Source of the DNA: JARRON01 sp037383845
Lineage (GTDB): Bacteria > Pseudomonadota > Gammaproteobacteria > Steroidobacterales > XN24
NCBI GenBank assembly: GCA_037383845.1
Contig: JARRON010000006.1
Span: forward strand, 34,130-98,129
Direction: 5' to 3'
DNA length: 64,000 nt
Shown: positions 24,614 through 32,408 of the stretch, piece by piece
Layout: each line of letters starts with the position of its first letter
How positions within the stretch are numbered: position 1 is the first letter of the stretch
Notes under the pieces: generated by a model
Seen by the model: only the letters and a program-made list of their open reading frames with translations
Database searches by the model: none
What the model was told of the DNA's origin: nothing
Program-made: the position numbers and the translations under genes

Positions 24614-26677
24614 GTGAATCTCAGACCTGTAGTTTATCTTTCAATGACCTGCCTGGCGGCGGACCCCGCTCATGGACAGGAGGGCGAGCCAGCCCACGAA
24701 GACGCCCTGGAGCGCATGACGGTGACGGCCACCGCCCTGGGAACCCACGCCGAGGACCTGCCCATACCCGTCAGCGTCATGGACGGGGACGAACTGGTGC
24801 TGAAAAGCGGCACGGGCAGCCTGGGAGAGGTGCTTGCCGGCGAACCCGGCATCACCGGCAGCTACTTCGGGCCCGTGTCCAGCCGCCCGATTATCCGCGG
24901 CCAGGCCGGACCCCGGGTGAGAATCCTCCAGGACCGCATCGGCGCGCTCGACGTCTCCGCCATCAGCCCCGACCACGCGGTGAGCATCGAGCCGCTGTTC
25001 GCCCGGCGTATCGAGATCCTCCGTGGGCCCGCCACGCTGCTCTACGGCGGAGGCGCCGAAGGGGGCGTGGTCAACACCGTCACCAACCGGGTACCCGTCT
25101 ACGATCCTCTGGGCCTGATCGAGGGTGCCGTGGAACTGCGCACGGATTCGGCCAGCGGCGAGGAAGCGGGACTGGCCATGCTCGAAGGCCGGGTGGGCAG
25201 CTTCAACTGGCACGTCGAAGGGGTTAGCCGGGAAACCGATGACGTGGAGATCAACGGACCCGCCGAGCGGCCCGGCCTCCACGAGGACGAAGAACATGCC
25301 GGGGAGGAAGAGGAGGTCCCGGAGGGCATCATTCCCAACAGCGACTCGGACAGCTGGAGCTACAGCACGGGCGTGGCCTGGACCGGCGATGCGGGGCACC
25401 TGGGCGTGGGCTACACCCGCTACCGGAGCCGCTACGGCCTTCCCGGCGAGTCCCACGGGCACGAGGGGGAGGAAGGCGCCGAACCGGAGCCGGAGATCTT
25501 CGACGGCGCCAGGATATTCATGGACCAGGAACGGTGGGACTTCAAAAGCGAGTGGCGGCCATCCAGCGGCGCGATCGAGGCCCTCCGGCTGGATGCCGGC
25601 ATCTCCGACTACACACACCGCGAGGTGGAGCCCTCCGGCGAGACGGGCACCGTCTTCGACGACGAGAGCACCGAGGCCCGCTTCGAGGCCCTGCACAGCC
25701 TGGGTGAGTGGAACGGCGTGGCCGGCCTCCAGTACCTTTCCCGGGAATTCTCGGCGGTGGGCGAGGAAGCCTATCTGCCGCTTGTGGAGACCACCAAGTG
25801 GGGTGCGTTCCTGCTGGAAGAGCGGCATTTCGGCAAGCTGACCTTCTCCGCCGGCGCCCGCCTGGAACAGATGGAGCACGATCCGGCAAGCGCCGCGCCG
25901 GCCTATGACGACACCGCTTTCTCCGGGTCGGCCGGTTTCGTGCGCCCCTTCGGCGGTGCCGTGGTGAGTCTCAACCTGAACTACACCGAGCGCCATCCCG
26001 CCCCGGAGGAGCTGTACTCCGAGGGACCGCACCTGGCCACGGGCCTGTACGAGATAGGCGATGCCGGCCTCGGCCGGGAGAAGAACCGGTCTGTCGACCT
26101 GGGCATCCGCGGCGGCGAGGCGTGGAGCTGGTCGGTGAATCTCTTTTACAAGGATGCCGGAGACTACATCTACCTGGCCGGCACCGGGGAGATCGAGGAC
26201 GAACTGCCGGTGGCCGAGTACCGCCAGGCGGACGCAACGTTCTACGGATACGAAGTCGAGGCGCGGGTGCCGCTGTGGCACCTGGAAGGGGGGCACGAGT
26301 TGCACGCCCTGCTGTGGTCCGACATGACCCGGGGCACCCTGGACGGCGTGTCGGGCAACCGGAACATTCCGCGCATGCCGGTCCAGCGCCTCGCCGCCGG
26401 CCTCGAATGGGCGACCGTGGCCTGGAGCGCCGCCGTCGAAGCCGTCTACCACGACGACCAGCAGCATACGGCGGACTTCGAGTCCGAGACCTCCGCCTAT
26501 ACGCTCGTGAACGCGGACTTCGTGTACAGCCTGGACTTCGGCCGCGCCCGGACGCTGCTGTTCGTCCGGGGCAAGAACCTGCTCGACGTGGACGGCCGGC
26601 GTAGCGTCTCCTTCCTCAAGGACTCCGCGCCGATCCCTGGCCGTTCGCTGGAGGCCGGCGTCAGGGTAGGCTTCTGA
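24614..26677 (+). CDS. znuD: TonB-dependent outer-membrane receptor, ZnuD-like (zinc uptake)
   Basis: A 687-residue TonB receptor. An N-terminal signal region is followed by a TonB-box-like segment (33-40), a plug domain with SSRPIIRGQAGPRVRILQDRIG (89-110) and RIEILRGPATLLYGGGAEGGVVN, and a beta barrel ending in the expected aromatic residue (VRVGF). Two extracellular-loop-like stretches are very rich in His, Glu and Asp, at about 223-237 (HEDEEHAGEEEE) and 279-294 (ESHGHEGEEGAEPEPE). Such loops are the hallmark of ZnuD zinc receptors. The start is GTG 24614 with GGGAGAG upstream. It follows the CxxC protein in what looks like one operon. A hairpin follows the stop. Confidence 0.88.
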   Translation: MNLRPVVYLSMTCLAADPAHGQEGEPAHEDALERMTVTATALGTHAEDLPIPVSVMDGDELVLKSGTGSLGEVLAGEPGITGSYFGPVSSRPIIRGQAGPRVRILQDRIGALDVSAISPDHAVSIEPLFARRIEILRGPATLLYGGGAEGGVVNTVTNRVPVYDPLGLIEGAVELRTDSASGEEAGLAMLEGRVGSFNWHVEGVSRETDDVEINGPAERPGLHEDEEHAGEEEEVPEGIIPNSDSDSWSYSTGVAWTGDAGHLGVGYTRYRSRYGLPGESHGHEGEEGAEPEPEIFDGARIFMDQERWDFKSEWRPSSGAIEALRLDAGISDYTHREVEPSGETGTVFDDESTEARFEALHSLGEWNGVAGLQYLSREFSAVGEEAYLPLVETTKWGAFLLEERHFGKLTFSAGARLEQMEHDPASAAPAYDDTAFSGSAGFVRPFGGAVVSLNLNYTERHPAPEELYSEGPHLATGLYEIGDAGLGREKNRSVDLGIRGGEAWSWSVNLFYKDAGDYIYLAGTGEIEDELPVAEYRQADATFYGYEVEARVPLWHLEGGHELHALLWSDMTRGTLDGVSGNRNIPRMPVQRLAAGLEWATVAWSAAVEAVYHDDQQHTADFESETSAYTLVNADFVYSLDFGRARTLLFVRGKNLLDVDGRRSVSFLKDSAPIPGRSLEAGVRVGF

Positions 26678-26688
26678 TGCCGTGCTGG

Positions 26689-26714
26689 CCGGACCCCGAT
26701 GCTGCGGGGTCCGG
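26689..26714 (+). terminator. Inverted repeat between convergent genes, possible terminator
   Basis: CCGGACCCC (26689-26697) and GGGGTCCGG (26706-26714) form a perfect 9-base stem with an 8-base loop, starting 11 bases after the znuD stop. There is no T run on either side, so it is at best a weak intrinsic or an mRNA 3'-end structure. Confidence 0.5.
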
Positions 26715-26755
26715 TCCGGGCGCCGGTCGCCTGTACCGCACCTGCCTAAACGGCC

Positions 26756-27850
26756 TCAGGGCTCGCTGTCGGGCTTGCACTGGCAGTCGCGGGCCCCGGG
26801 GGGCAGGCCCCGGCCGGTCACCAGGTAGGTGGCGAAGCTGCCCAGCCAGTGTCCGCCCTCGTAGTAGTCTCCCGTGGCGCCGGCCAGGCCGGCGTCGCCA
26901 TGAGCGTCCGCCGCCGCGCGAAGCGAGATCCGGCGGAGATCCCCCACCGGCAGCCCGGCGGCAATGCCCTCCAGCATCCAGGCCCGGCTGAGGTTGAGCC
27001 CGTCCAGGTGAGCGAGCTTCGGGTCGGAGCGGTCGGTGACCTCGGCCACCGGCAGCCAGCCGGGGCCGCTGTCCTCAGGTATCCCGGGCATGAAGGTCGT
27101 CAGCCACTCCGCGAAGGCCTCCGGGGCCAGGAGGCGCCTGACCAGGTCAGCCTCCGCCAGGCAGGGGGAAAGGAAATCCTGGCCTGACGGCTCCCAGTCC
27201 ACGGGACATCCCCGGTCGGCCAGGTAAAGGTCCCGGGAGGCAGCGCCCACGATCTGCCGGGTTGCGGAGTCGCCTGCGGCCGCGGACCAGTCCAGCACCA
27301 GGCCGAAAGCGAATGCCGTCTGCGAGTGTTCGCCGGTGCGGATGGGATAGGCCAGCCTGGGCACCCACTCCCGGAAGACTTCCGCGGCCGCGGACTCCAG
27401 TGGGGCCAGCGCCTCGGCCCACCGCGCGGCATCCGGGTCGTCCCACTCCCTGAGCTCTGCCGCCAGCTGCAGCAGCCAGGCCAGGCCGTAGGGGCGCTCG
27501 AAAGACGCCCGGCCCTCGCCCCGCAGGTATTCCACCTCCGCACGGACCGCCTCCGGGACCAGGCTCCGGTCGAGGGCCGCCCGGGCCCTGGGTGCGAACT
27601 CCGCGTCCGGGTACAGACGCGCCAGGCGGGCCAGCAGCCAGTGGCCGTGGACCGAGGAATGCCAGTCATAGCAGCCCCAGAACACCGGCGTCAGCTTCCG
27701 CGGCGGCGCGACGTCGTCGTCCGAGTTCAGCACGTGGGCGATCTTGTTGGGATATTCCTTGTGAACGCAGGCCAGCGCCAGGTCGGCGAAACGGCCGACG
27801 CCGGCCGGGTCCAGTGCAAGAGCCGACACCACGAGTGCCGCCAGGCTCAT
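26756..27850 (-). CDS. DUF2891 family protein
   Basis: A 364-residue protein of the DUF2891 family, whose function is unknown. Recognisable segments are PVFWGCYDWHSSVHGHWLLARL, ERPYGLAWLLQLAAEL, EHSQTAFAFGLVLDWS, SGQDFLSPCLAEADLV, HLDGLNLSRAWMLEGIA and YYEGGHWLGSFATYL. The many Trp and His residues and the helical repeat pattern suggest an alpha/alpha-barrel like those of glycan-active enzymes, but that is inference. No signal peptide is evident, although the N terminus is mildly hydrophobic. The start ATG 27850 overlaps the stop of the HIT gene (ATGA), so the two are probably co-translated. Confidence 0.82.
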   Translation of the reverse strand: MSLAALVVSALALDPAGVGRFADLALACVHKEYPNKIAHVLNSDDDVAPPRKLTPVFWGCYDWHSSVHGHWLLARLARLYPDAEFAPRARAALDRSLVPEAVRAEVEYLRGEGRASFERPYGLAWLLQLAAELREWDDPDAARWAEALAPLESAAAEVFREWVPRLAYPIRTGEHSQTAFAFGLVLDWSAAAGDSATRQIVGAASRDLYLADRGCPVDWEPSGQDFLSPCLAEADLVRRLLAPEAFAEWLTTFMPGIPEDSGPGWLPVAEVTDRSDPKLAHLDGLNLSRAWMLEGIAAGLPVGDLRRISLRAAADAHGDAGLAGATGDYYEGGHWLGSFATYLVTGRGLPPGARDCQCKPDSEP

Positions 27851-28194
27851 CGGTCCGCCAGCATCGGCCCCAGGGGACGCCCCCCGAGCAGATGCAGGTG
27901 CAGGTGGTAGACCTCCTGGCCGCCGTGGCGGTTGCAGTTGATGATCAGCCGGTAGCCGTCGTCGGCGATGCCCTCGGCGCGGGCCAGGTCCCGGGCGACC
28001 GTGAACATGTGCCCGATGACCTGCTCGTCTTCTCCGGCGATGTCGTTGGCGGTGGGAATGGGCTTCACCGGGACGATCAGGAGATGGGTGGGGGCCTTGG
28101 GGTTGATGTCCCGGAAGGCCACGACGCTGTCGTCGCGGTGGACGATGTCGGCGGGAATGTCGCCGGCGATGATCTTCTCGAAGAGGGTGGGCAT
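27847..28194 (-). CDS. hinT: HIT family purine-nucleotide phosphoramidase (HinT-like)
   Basis: The family hydrolyses AMP-lysine and other adenosine phosphoramidates. The catalytic histidine triad His-Leu-His-Leu-His is in EVYHLHLHLLGGRPLG at the C terminus, and the N terminus MPTLFEKIIAGDIPADIVH is typical of HinT. The start ATG 28194, with GGAG 7 bases upstream, gives 115 residues. An in-frame ATG 15 bases earlier (28209) is less well placed. It is coupled to the DUF2891 gene by a 4-base overlap. Confidence 0.9.
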   Translation of the reverse strand: MPTLFEKIIAGDIPADIVHRDDSVVAFRDINPKAPTHLLIVPVKPIPTANDIAGEDEQVIGHMFTVARDLARAEGIADDGYRLIINCNRHGGQEVYHLHLHLLGGRPLGPMLADR

Positions 28195-28273
28195 AGGGCA
28201 CTCCGCCATGGCTTGGACTGCAGAAGCAGTTTAGGCACCGCCGCCGCGACACCGCAACGAAAACGGCGGCCCT

Positions 28274-28279
28274 ATAATG
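28274..28279 (+). promoter_or_regulatory. Perfect -10 element for the LEA-type lipoprotein gene
   Basis: TATAAT at 28274-28279 is an exact sigma70 -10, 30 bases before the ATG at 28310 and in the divergent gap with the HIT gene. No strong -35 is seen 17 bases upstream. Confidence 0.45.
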
Positions 28280-28309
28280 GCGGCTTCGTCGTAAAGGAAG
28301 CCGGACGCC

Positions 28310-28774
28310 ATGAATCGCCGCCTGCTCGCTGCCCTGGTCGCCACCGTCCATCTCCTCGTCCTGGCCGGTTGCGCCAGTCTGACCTCTCTCGAGCCACCGG
28401 AGGTCCGGGTGACCGACGTGCGGGGAATGCCGCGCGAGTCCAGCGGCCTGGAGCAGCGCTTCGCCGTCGGCCTGAACGTGCTCAACCCCAACAACCGGGA
28501 AATCCTGGTGGACGGGATGGACTTCGAGCTGGAACTCAACGGGCGGCAGCTGGCACGGGGGGTGTCGTCGGAGGCGTTCGTCCTGCCGGCGCTGGGCGAG
28601 GCCGGCACGACGGTGACGGTATCCACCTCCCTGGTGAACGTCTTCGGTCAGTTGCTCGAGCTGGGACGTACACAGCCGGACCGACTCGAGTACCGGATCC
28701 GCGGCAAGCTCCACCTGGGCAGCGGGATGGTGCGCACCATCCCCTTCGACCGCACGGGCACTCTCCAGCCCTGA
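28310..28774 (+). CDS. LEA type 2 (WHy-domain) lipoprotein
   Basis: A 154-residue lipoprotein. The signal peptide MNRRLLAALVATVHLLVLAGC ends in a lipobox (LAGC) with the lipidated Cys at about residue 21. The mature part is a single late-embryogenesis-abundant type 2/WHy domain: a beta-sandwich with FAVGLNVLNPNNREILVDGMDFELELNG and a LGRTQPDRLEYRIRGKL strand. Such proteins are linked to desiccation and stress tolerance in plants; the bacterial role is unknown. AAGGAAG precedes the ATG. It converges on the HExxH gene with 5 bases between. Confidence 0.85.
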   Translation: MNRRLLAALVATVHLLVLAGCASLTSLEPPEVRVTDVRGMPRESSGLEQRFAVGLNVLNPNNREILVDGMDFELELNGRQLARGVSSEAFVLPALGEAGTTVTVSTSLVNVFGQLLELGRTQPDRLEYRIRGKLHLGSGMVRTIPFDRTGTLQP

Positions 28775-28779
28775 CGGGG

Positions 28780-29295
28780 CTAGGCCTGCGCTGCCTCCTG
28801 CTGGCGGCAGCGCCAGGCAGGCCCGCCATCAGCATCCAGGATGCCCGCCTCCACGAGCCACTGCAGGGCATCGGCAGCGTCGCGGGCGAACCACGCTGAG
28901 GCGGAGCCGAGACGGAAACTGTAGCCCCAGGCGTCCATGTCCGAGAACATCCGCTCCCGACCCACGCCGGGGAGCTCGCCGGCGAGCAACACCTGCAGGT
29001 AGCACACGGCGTTCTCTTCCTCGTAGTCGCCGCCGGCGTCGGTGTCCAGGCCCCGGCGGCGCTCCGGGGGCATGCAGATGTAGTGGCAGGCCTCATGCAG
29101 CACGGAGTGGACGGGCGTGTCGGGTCGGGCGAAAACCCGGTCCTCCTTCAGCCCGGCCTCGGCGTCGCCCCACCAGGATCCCGGGATGACCTCCCCGACG
29201 GGCACAGCAACCAGCCGCAGGCCGAATCGTCCAAGCAGCCGGACGAGTCCCGCCTGGTCAACGTCCGCCAGGCGAAGGACGGAAGGCCCGCTCAC
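28780..29295 (-). CDS. Conserved HExxH protein, putative metalloprotease, coupled to lptE
   Basis: A 171-residue soluble protein that I cannot assign to a named family. It contains HEACHYI (about residues 67-73), a zincin-type HExxH, followed by PPERRRGLDTDAGG and an EEENAVCYLQ helix whose glutamates could be a third metal ligand. A later DMDAWGYSFRLGS stretch looks conserved-type. No signal peptide or membrane segment is seen. The GTG start overlaps the lptE stop (GTGA), so it belongs to the leuS-lptE unit and takes the position that holA usually has. It is not obviously EpmC, which carries a similar HExxH with different surroundings. Protease activity is inferred from the motif only. Confidence 0.65.
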   Translation of the reverse strand: MSGPSVLRLADVDQAGLVRLLGRFGLRLVAVPVGEVIPGSWWGDAEAGLKEDRVFARPDTPVHSVLHEACHYICMPPERRRGLDTDAGGDYEEENAVCYLQVLLAGELPGVGRERMFSDMDAWGYSFRLGSASAWFARDAADALQWLVEAGILDADGGPAWRCRQQEAAQA

Positions 29296-29786
29296 GGCTC
29301 CACAGCAGCCAGCCGGCGGGTGATCACGCCGGCGATCTCCCGGGCCAGGGACTCCCGAAGCAGCAGTTCCTCCTGCTGCTTGGCCAGCACCTGGGTCTCG
29401 TCGTAGGTGAAGATACGGGTCCGGGTCACCCGCTGGCCGGGAACAAGAGCCTCGGGTCCCGCGCGCACCCGGTACTCGGCCGTGTAGAAGACTTCCAGTT
29501 CCGTGGGCCGGTTCTGTGCCGAGACCGATTTCACCCGGGTACCGTAATTCTCGCTGTCCACGACAATCACCGCTGTCGCCTGGCCGGGCTCAGGAACCAG
29601 GGTCACCCGGGCTGCCTCCACCGACCGGCGCAGCTGCCGGGCCAGGTCGGAGTTGGGATCCGGTACCTGCAGGTACACCTTCTCCAGCTGGGGCGCATAG
29701 TCGGCCCGGCCCTGCAGCTGAAAGCCGCAGCCTGCCGTCATCGCGGCAAGCAGGCACAGCAGCAGGACGGAACCAGGCAGCTTCAT
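29292..29786 (-). CDS. lptE: LPS-assembly lipoprotein LptE
   Basis: This outer-membrane lipoprotein plugs the LptD barrel during LPS export. The 164-residue precursor has the signal peptide MKLPGSVLLLCLLAAMTAGC with the lipobox TAGC (Cys 20), then GFQLQGRADYAPQLEKVYLQ, the typical LptE start, and a C-terminal helix ESLAREIAGVITRRLA. It lies 3 bases after leuS, the conserved order in gammaproteobacteria. Confidence 0.93.
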   Translation of the reverse strand: MKLPGSVLLLCLLAAMTAGCGFQLQGRADYAPQLEKVYLQVPDPNSDLARQLRRSVEAARVTLVPEPGQATAVIVVDSENYGTRVKSVSAQNRPTELEVFYTAEYRVRAGPEALVPGQRVTRTRIFTYDETQVLAKQQEELLLRESLAREIAGVITRRLAAVEP

Positions 29787-29789
29787 TGC

Positions 29790-32375
29790 TCAGACCACGA
29801 TGTTGACCAGCCGGCCGGGCACGATGATGACCTTGCGGATCGGGCTTTCGCCGACGAACCGGGCGACATTGGCGTCAGCCAGCGCGGCCTCGCGGATCGC
29901 TTCCTCGGTGGCGTCTGCCGCCACGCGGATCCGGCCGCGGAGCTTGCCCCGCACCTGGACCACCAGCTCCACCTCGTCCACCTCCAGGGCAGCCTCGTCC
30001 GCGCTGGGCCAGGGCTCCTCCAGCGGATCCGATTCACGGCCCAGGGCCTTCCACAGGGTCCGGCAGACGTGGGGGACGATAGGTGAGAGCATGAGCACGG
30101 TGGCTTCGAAGGCCTCCTGTCGCAGCGCCCGGTCGGCGTCGGCCGCGCCCTCGTGCCTGCCCAGGGCGTTCAGCAGCTCCATCACCGCGGCGATTGCGGT
30201 GTTGAAGGTGTATCGGCGGCCGATATCGTCGCTGACCTTGGCGATGGTCGCGTGGACCTGGCGACGCAGGTCCCGTCGTGCGCCGTCCAGCGAGGACACG
30301 TCCAGGTCCGGCGCAGGGCCGGATTCCACGTGCTCATGAATCATGCGCCACAGGCGTTTCAGGAAACGGTGGGCACCCTCCACGCCGGAATCGGACCACT
30401 CCAGGGACTGTTCCGGCGGCGCCGCGAACATGGTGAACAACCGGACGGTATCGGCACCGTACCGGTCGATCAGGGACTGTGGATCGACGCCGTTGTTCTT
30501 GGACTTGGACATGGTGCCCACGCCGCCGAGTTCCACGGACTGGCCGTCGGCGACAAGCACGGCGCTCACCGCGCGGCCCTTGTCGTCCCGCCGTACCTCA
30601 ACCTCCGCCGGGTTGTACCAGGTGCGCCCGCCCCTGGCGTCTTCCCGGTAGAACGAATCCGCCAGCACCATCCCCTGGGTCAGCAGCCTCGCGAAGGGCT
30701 CGTCGCCCGCGACCAGGCCCTCGTCCCGCATGAGCTTGTGGAAGAACCGCGCGTACAGCAGATGCAGCACCGCATGCTCGATGCCGCCGATGTACTGGTC
30801 CACCGGCAGCCAGTACCGGGAGCGGTCGTCCAGCATGGCCCGGTCCTGGTCCGCGCAGCAGTAACGGGCGTAGTACCAGGACGATTCAAAAAACGTATCG
30901 AAGGTGTCCGTCTCCCGGCGCGCCGGTCCGCCGCAGCGCGGGCAGCTCACCTCGACGAATTCCGGCATCTGTTTCAGCGGGGATCCCACCCCGGAAAGCG
31001 TCACGTCTTCAGGGAGCCTGACGGGCAGCTGGTCCTCCGGGACGGGCACGGAGCCGCAGGAAGGACATTCGATCATCGGGACCGGGCAGCCCCAGTAGCG
31101 CTGACGGGAGACACTCCAGTCGCGGAGCCGGTAGTTCACACGCCGGCGCCCGCGCTCTTCGGACTCCAGGCGCCGGGCGATCGCCTCGAAGGCTCCGGCG
31201 GACGTCAGCCCGTCGAACTCGCCCGAGTTCACGAGGACGCCGGGGTCCACGAAGGCGCCCTCGGAGATGTCGGCGGGGCTGCCGTCGGCGGGCGCGATCA
31301 CCTGCCGGATGGGAAGCCCGTACCTGGAGGCGAACTCCCAGTCCCGCTTGTCGTGGCCCGGCACCGCCATGACGGCGCCGGTGCCGTAGCCCATCAGCAC
31401 GAAGTTGGCCACCCACACGGGCACCTCGTCGCCGGTCAGCGGATGGATGGCCGAGACCCCCAGGGGCATGCCCCGCTTCTCCATGGTTTCCAGGGCCGCC
31501 TCCGAGGCGTGGGCACGCCGGCACTCCGCCAGGAACTCCGTCAGCTCCGGGTTGCCCTCGGCGGCCTCCAGGGCCAGGCGATGCTCCGCCGCCACCGCCA
31601 TGTAGGTCACGCCGAAGAGCGTGTCGGGCCGCGTCGTAAACACGGTGAGCTTTTCGTCGCTGCCGGCGAGGGGAAAATCGAGCTCCAGGCCCTCGGAGCG
31701 ACCGATCCAGTTGGCCTGCATGGTGCGGACCTGCTCCGGCCAGCCGTCCAGCTTGTCCAGATCGGAGAGCAGCTCCTCGGCGTAGGCGGTGATCTTCAGG
31801 AACCACTGGGGTATCTCCCGCCGTTCCACCAGCGCGCCGGAACGCCAGCCACGGCCGTCGATGACCTGCTCGTTGGCCAGCACGGTCTGGTCCACCGGGT
31901 CCCAGTTCACCACCGAGCTGGCCTTGTAGACCAGGCCTTTCTCGTACAGCTTCAGGAAGAACCACTGCTCCCACCGGTAGTAGTCGGGATCGCAGGTGGC
32001 CAGCTCCCGGCGCCAGTCGTAGGCGAATCCCAGGCGCTTCAGCTGTCCACGCATGTGGGCGATGTTGTCCCGGGTCCACTTGCCCGGCGGCACGCCGTGC
32101 CTGATGGCTGCGTTCTCGGCAGGCAACCCGAAAGCGTCCCACCCCATGGGCTGCAGCACGTTGTAGCCCCGCATCCGCTGGTATCGGGTGATGACGTCGC
32201 CGATGGTGTAGTTGCGCACGTGTCCCATGTGCAGCCGGCCGCTGGGATATGGAAACATCGAGAGGCAGTAGAACTTCTCCCGGGCGGGATCCTCGTCCAC
32301 CTCGAAGGCGCGGGCGGTTTCCCAGGCGGCCTGGGCCTCGGGCTCGATCACTTCGGGCTTGTAGATGGGGTCCAT
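29790..32375 (-). CDS. leuS: Leucyl-tRNA synthetase
   Basis: A class I aminoacyl-tRNA synthetase, 861 residues, full length. The HIGH-type motif is HMGH (49-52) in PYPSGRLHMGHVRNYTIGD. The CP1 editing domain contains FTTRPDTLFGVTYMAVA and the KMSKS-type loop appears as TMSKSKNNGVDP near residue 620. A zinc-ribbon-like CPSCGSVPVPEDQLP and CPRCGGP lie in between. The C-terminal domain ends RKVIIVPGRLVNIVV. It is followed at once by lptE. Confidence 0.98.
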   Translation of the reverse strand: MDPIYKPEVIEPEAQAAWETARAFEVDEDPAREKFYCLSMFPYPSGRLHMGHVRNYTIGDVITRYQRMRGYNVLQPMGWDAFGLPAENAAIRHGVPPGKWTRDNIAHMRGQLKRLGFAYDWRRELATCDPDYYRWEQWFFLKLYEKGLVYKASSVVNWDPVDQTVLANEQVIDGRGWRSGALVERREIPQWFLKITAYAEELLSDLDKLDGWPEQVRTMQANWIGRSEGLELDFPLAGSDEKLTVFTTRPDTLFGVTYMAVAAEHRLALEAAEGNPELTEFLAECRRAHASEAALETMEKRGMPLGVSAIHPLTGDEVPVWVANFVLMGYGTGAVMAVPGHDKRDWEFASRYGLPIRQVIAPADGSPADISEGAFVDPGVLVNSGEFDGLTSAGAFEAIARRLESEERGRRRVNYRLRDWSVSRQRYWGCPVPMIECPSCGSVPVPEDQLPVRLPEDVTLSGVGSPLKQMPEFVEVSCPRCGGPARRETDTFDTFFESSWYYARYCCADQDRAMLDDRSRYWLPVDQYIGGIEHAVLHLLYARFFHKLMRDEGLVAGDEPFARLLTQGMVLADSFYREDARGGRTWYNPAEVEVRRDDKGRAVSAVLVADGQSVELGGVGTMSKSKNNGVDPQSLIDRYGADTVRLFTMFAAPPEQSLEWSDSGVEGAHRFLKRLWRMIHEHVESGPAPDLDVSSLDGARRDLRRQVHATIAKVSDDIGRRYTFNTAIAAVMELLNALGRHEGAADADRALRQEAFEATVLMLSPIVPHVCRTLWKALGRESDPLEEPWPSADEAALEVDEVELVVQVRGKLRGRIRVAADATEEAIREAALADANVARFVGESPIRKVIIVPGRLVNIVV

Positions 32376-32408
32376 GAGTCGGCTTTTGTTGGGCGAAATT
32401 ATGGAAGG

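Noticed and set aside
27851..28714. N-terminal extension of the DUF2891 protein across the HIT gene and beyond
   Set aside because: The extension is low-complexity Arg/His/Pro sequence overlapping hinT and antisense to the LEA gene. The ATG overlapping the hinT stop is the natural start.
28780..29295. Assignment of the HExxH protein as EF-P hydroxylase EpmC
   Set aside because: EpmC has an HExxH followed by a PERR-like turn too, but the rest of the sequence (LDTDAGGD, AVCYLQ, DAWGYSFRLGS) does not match what I know of EpmC.
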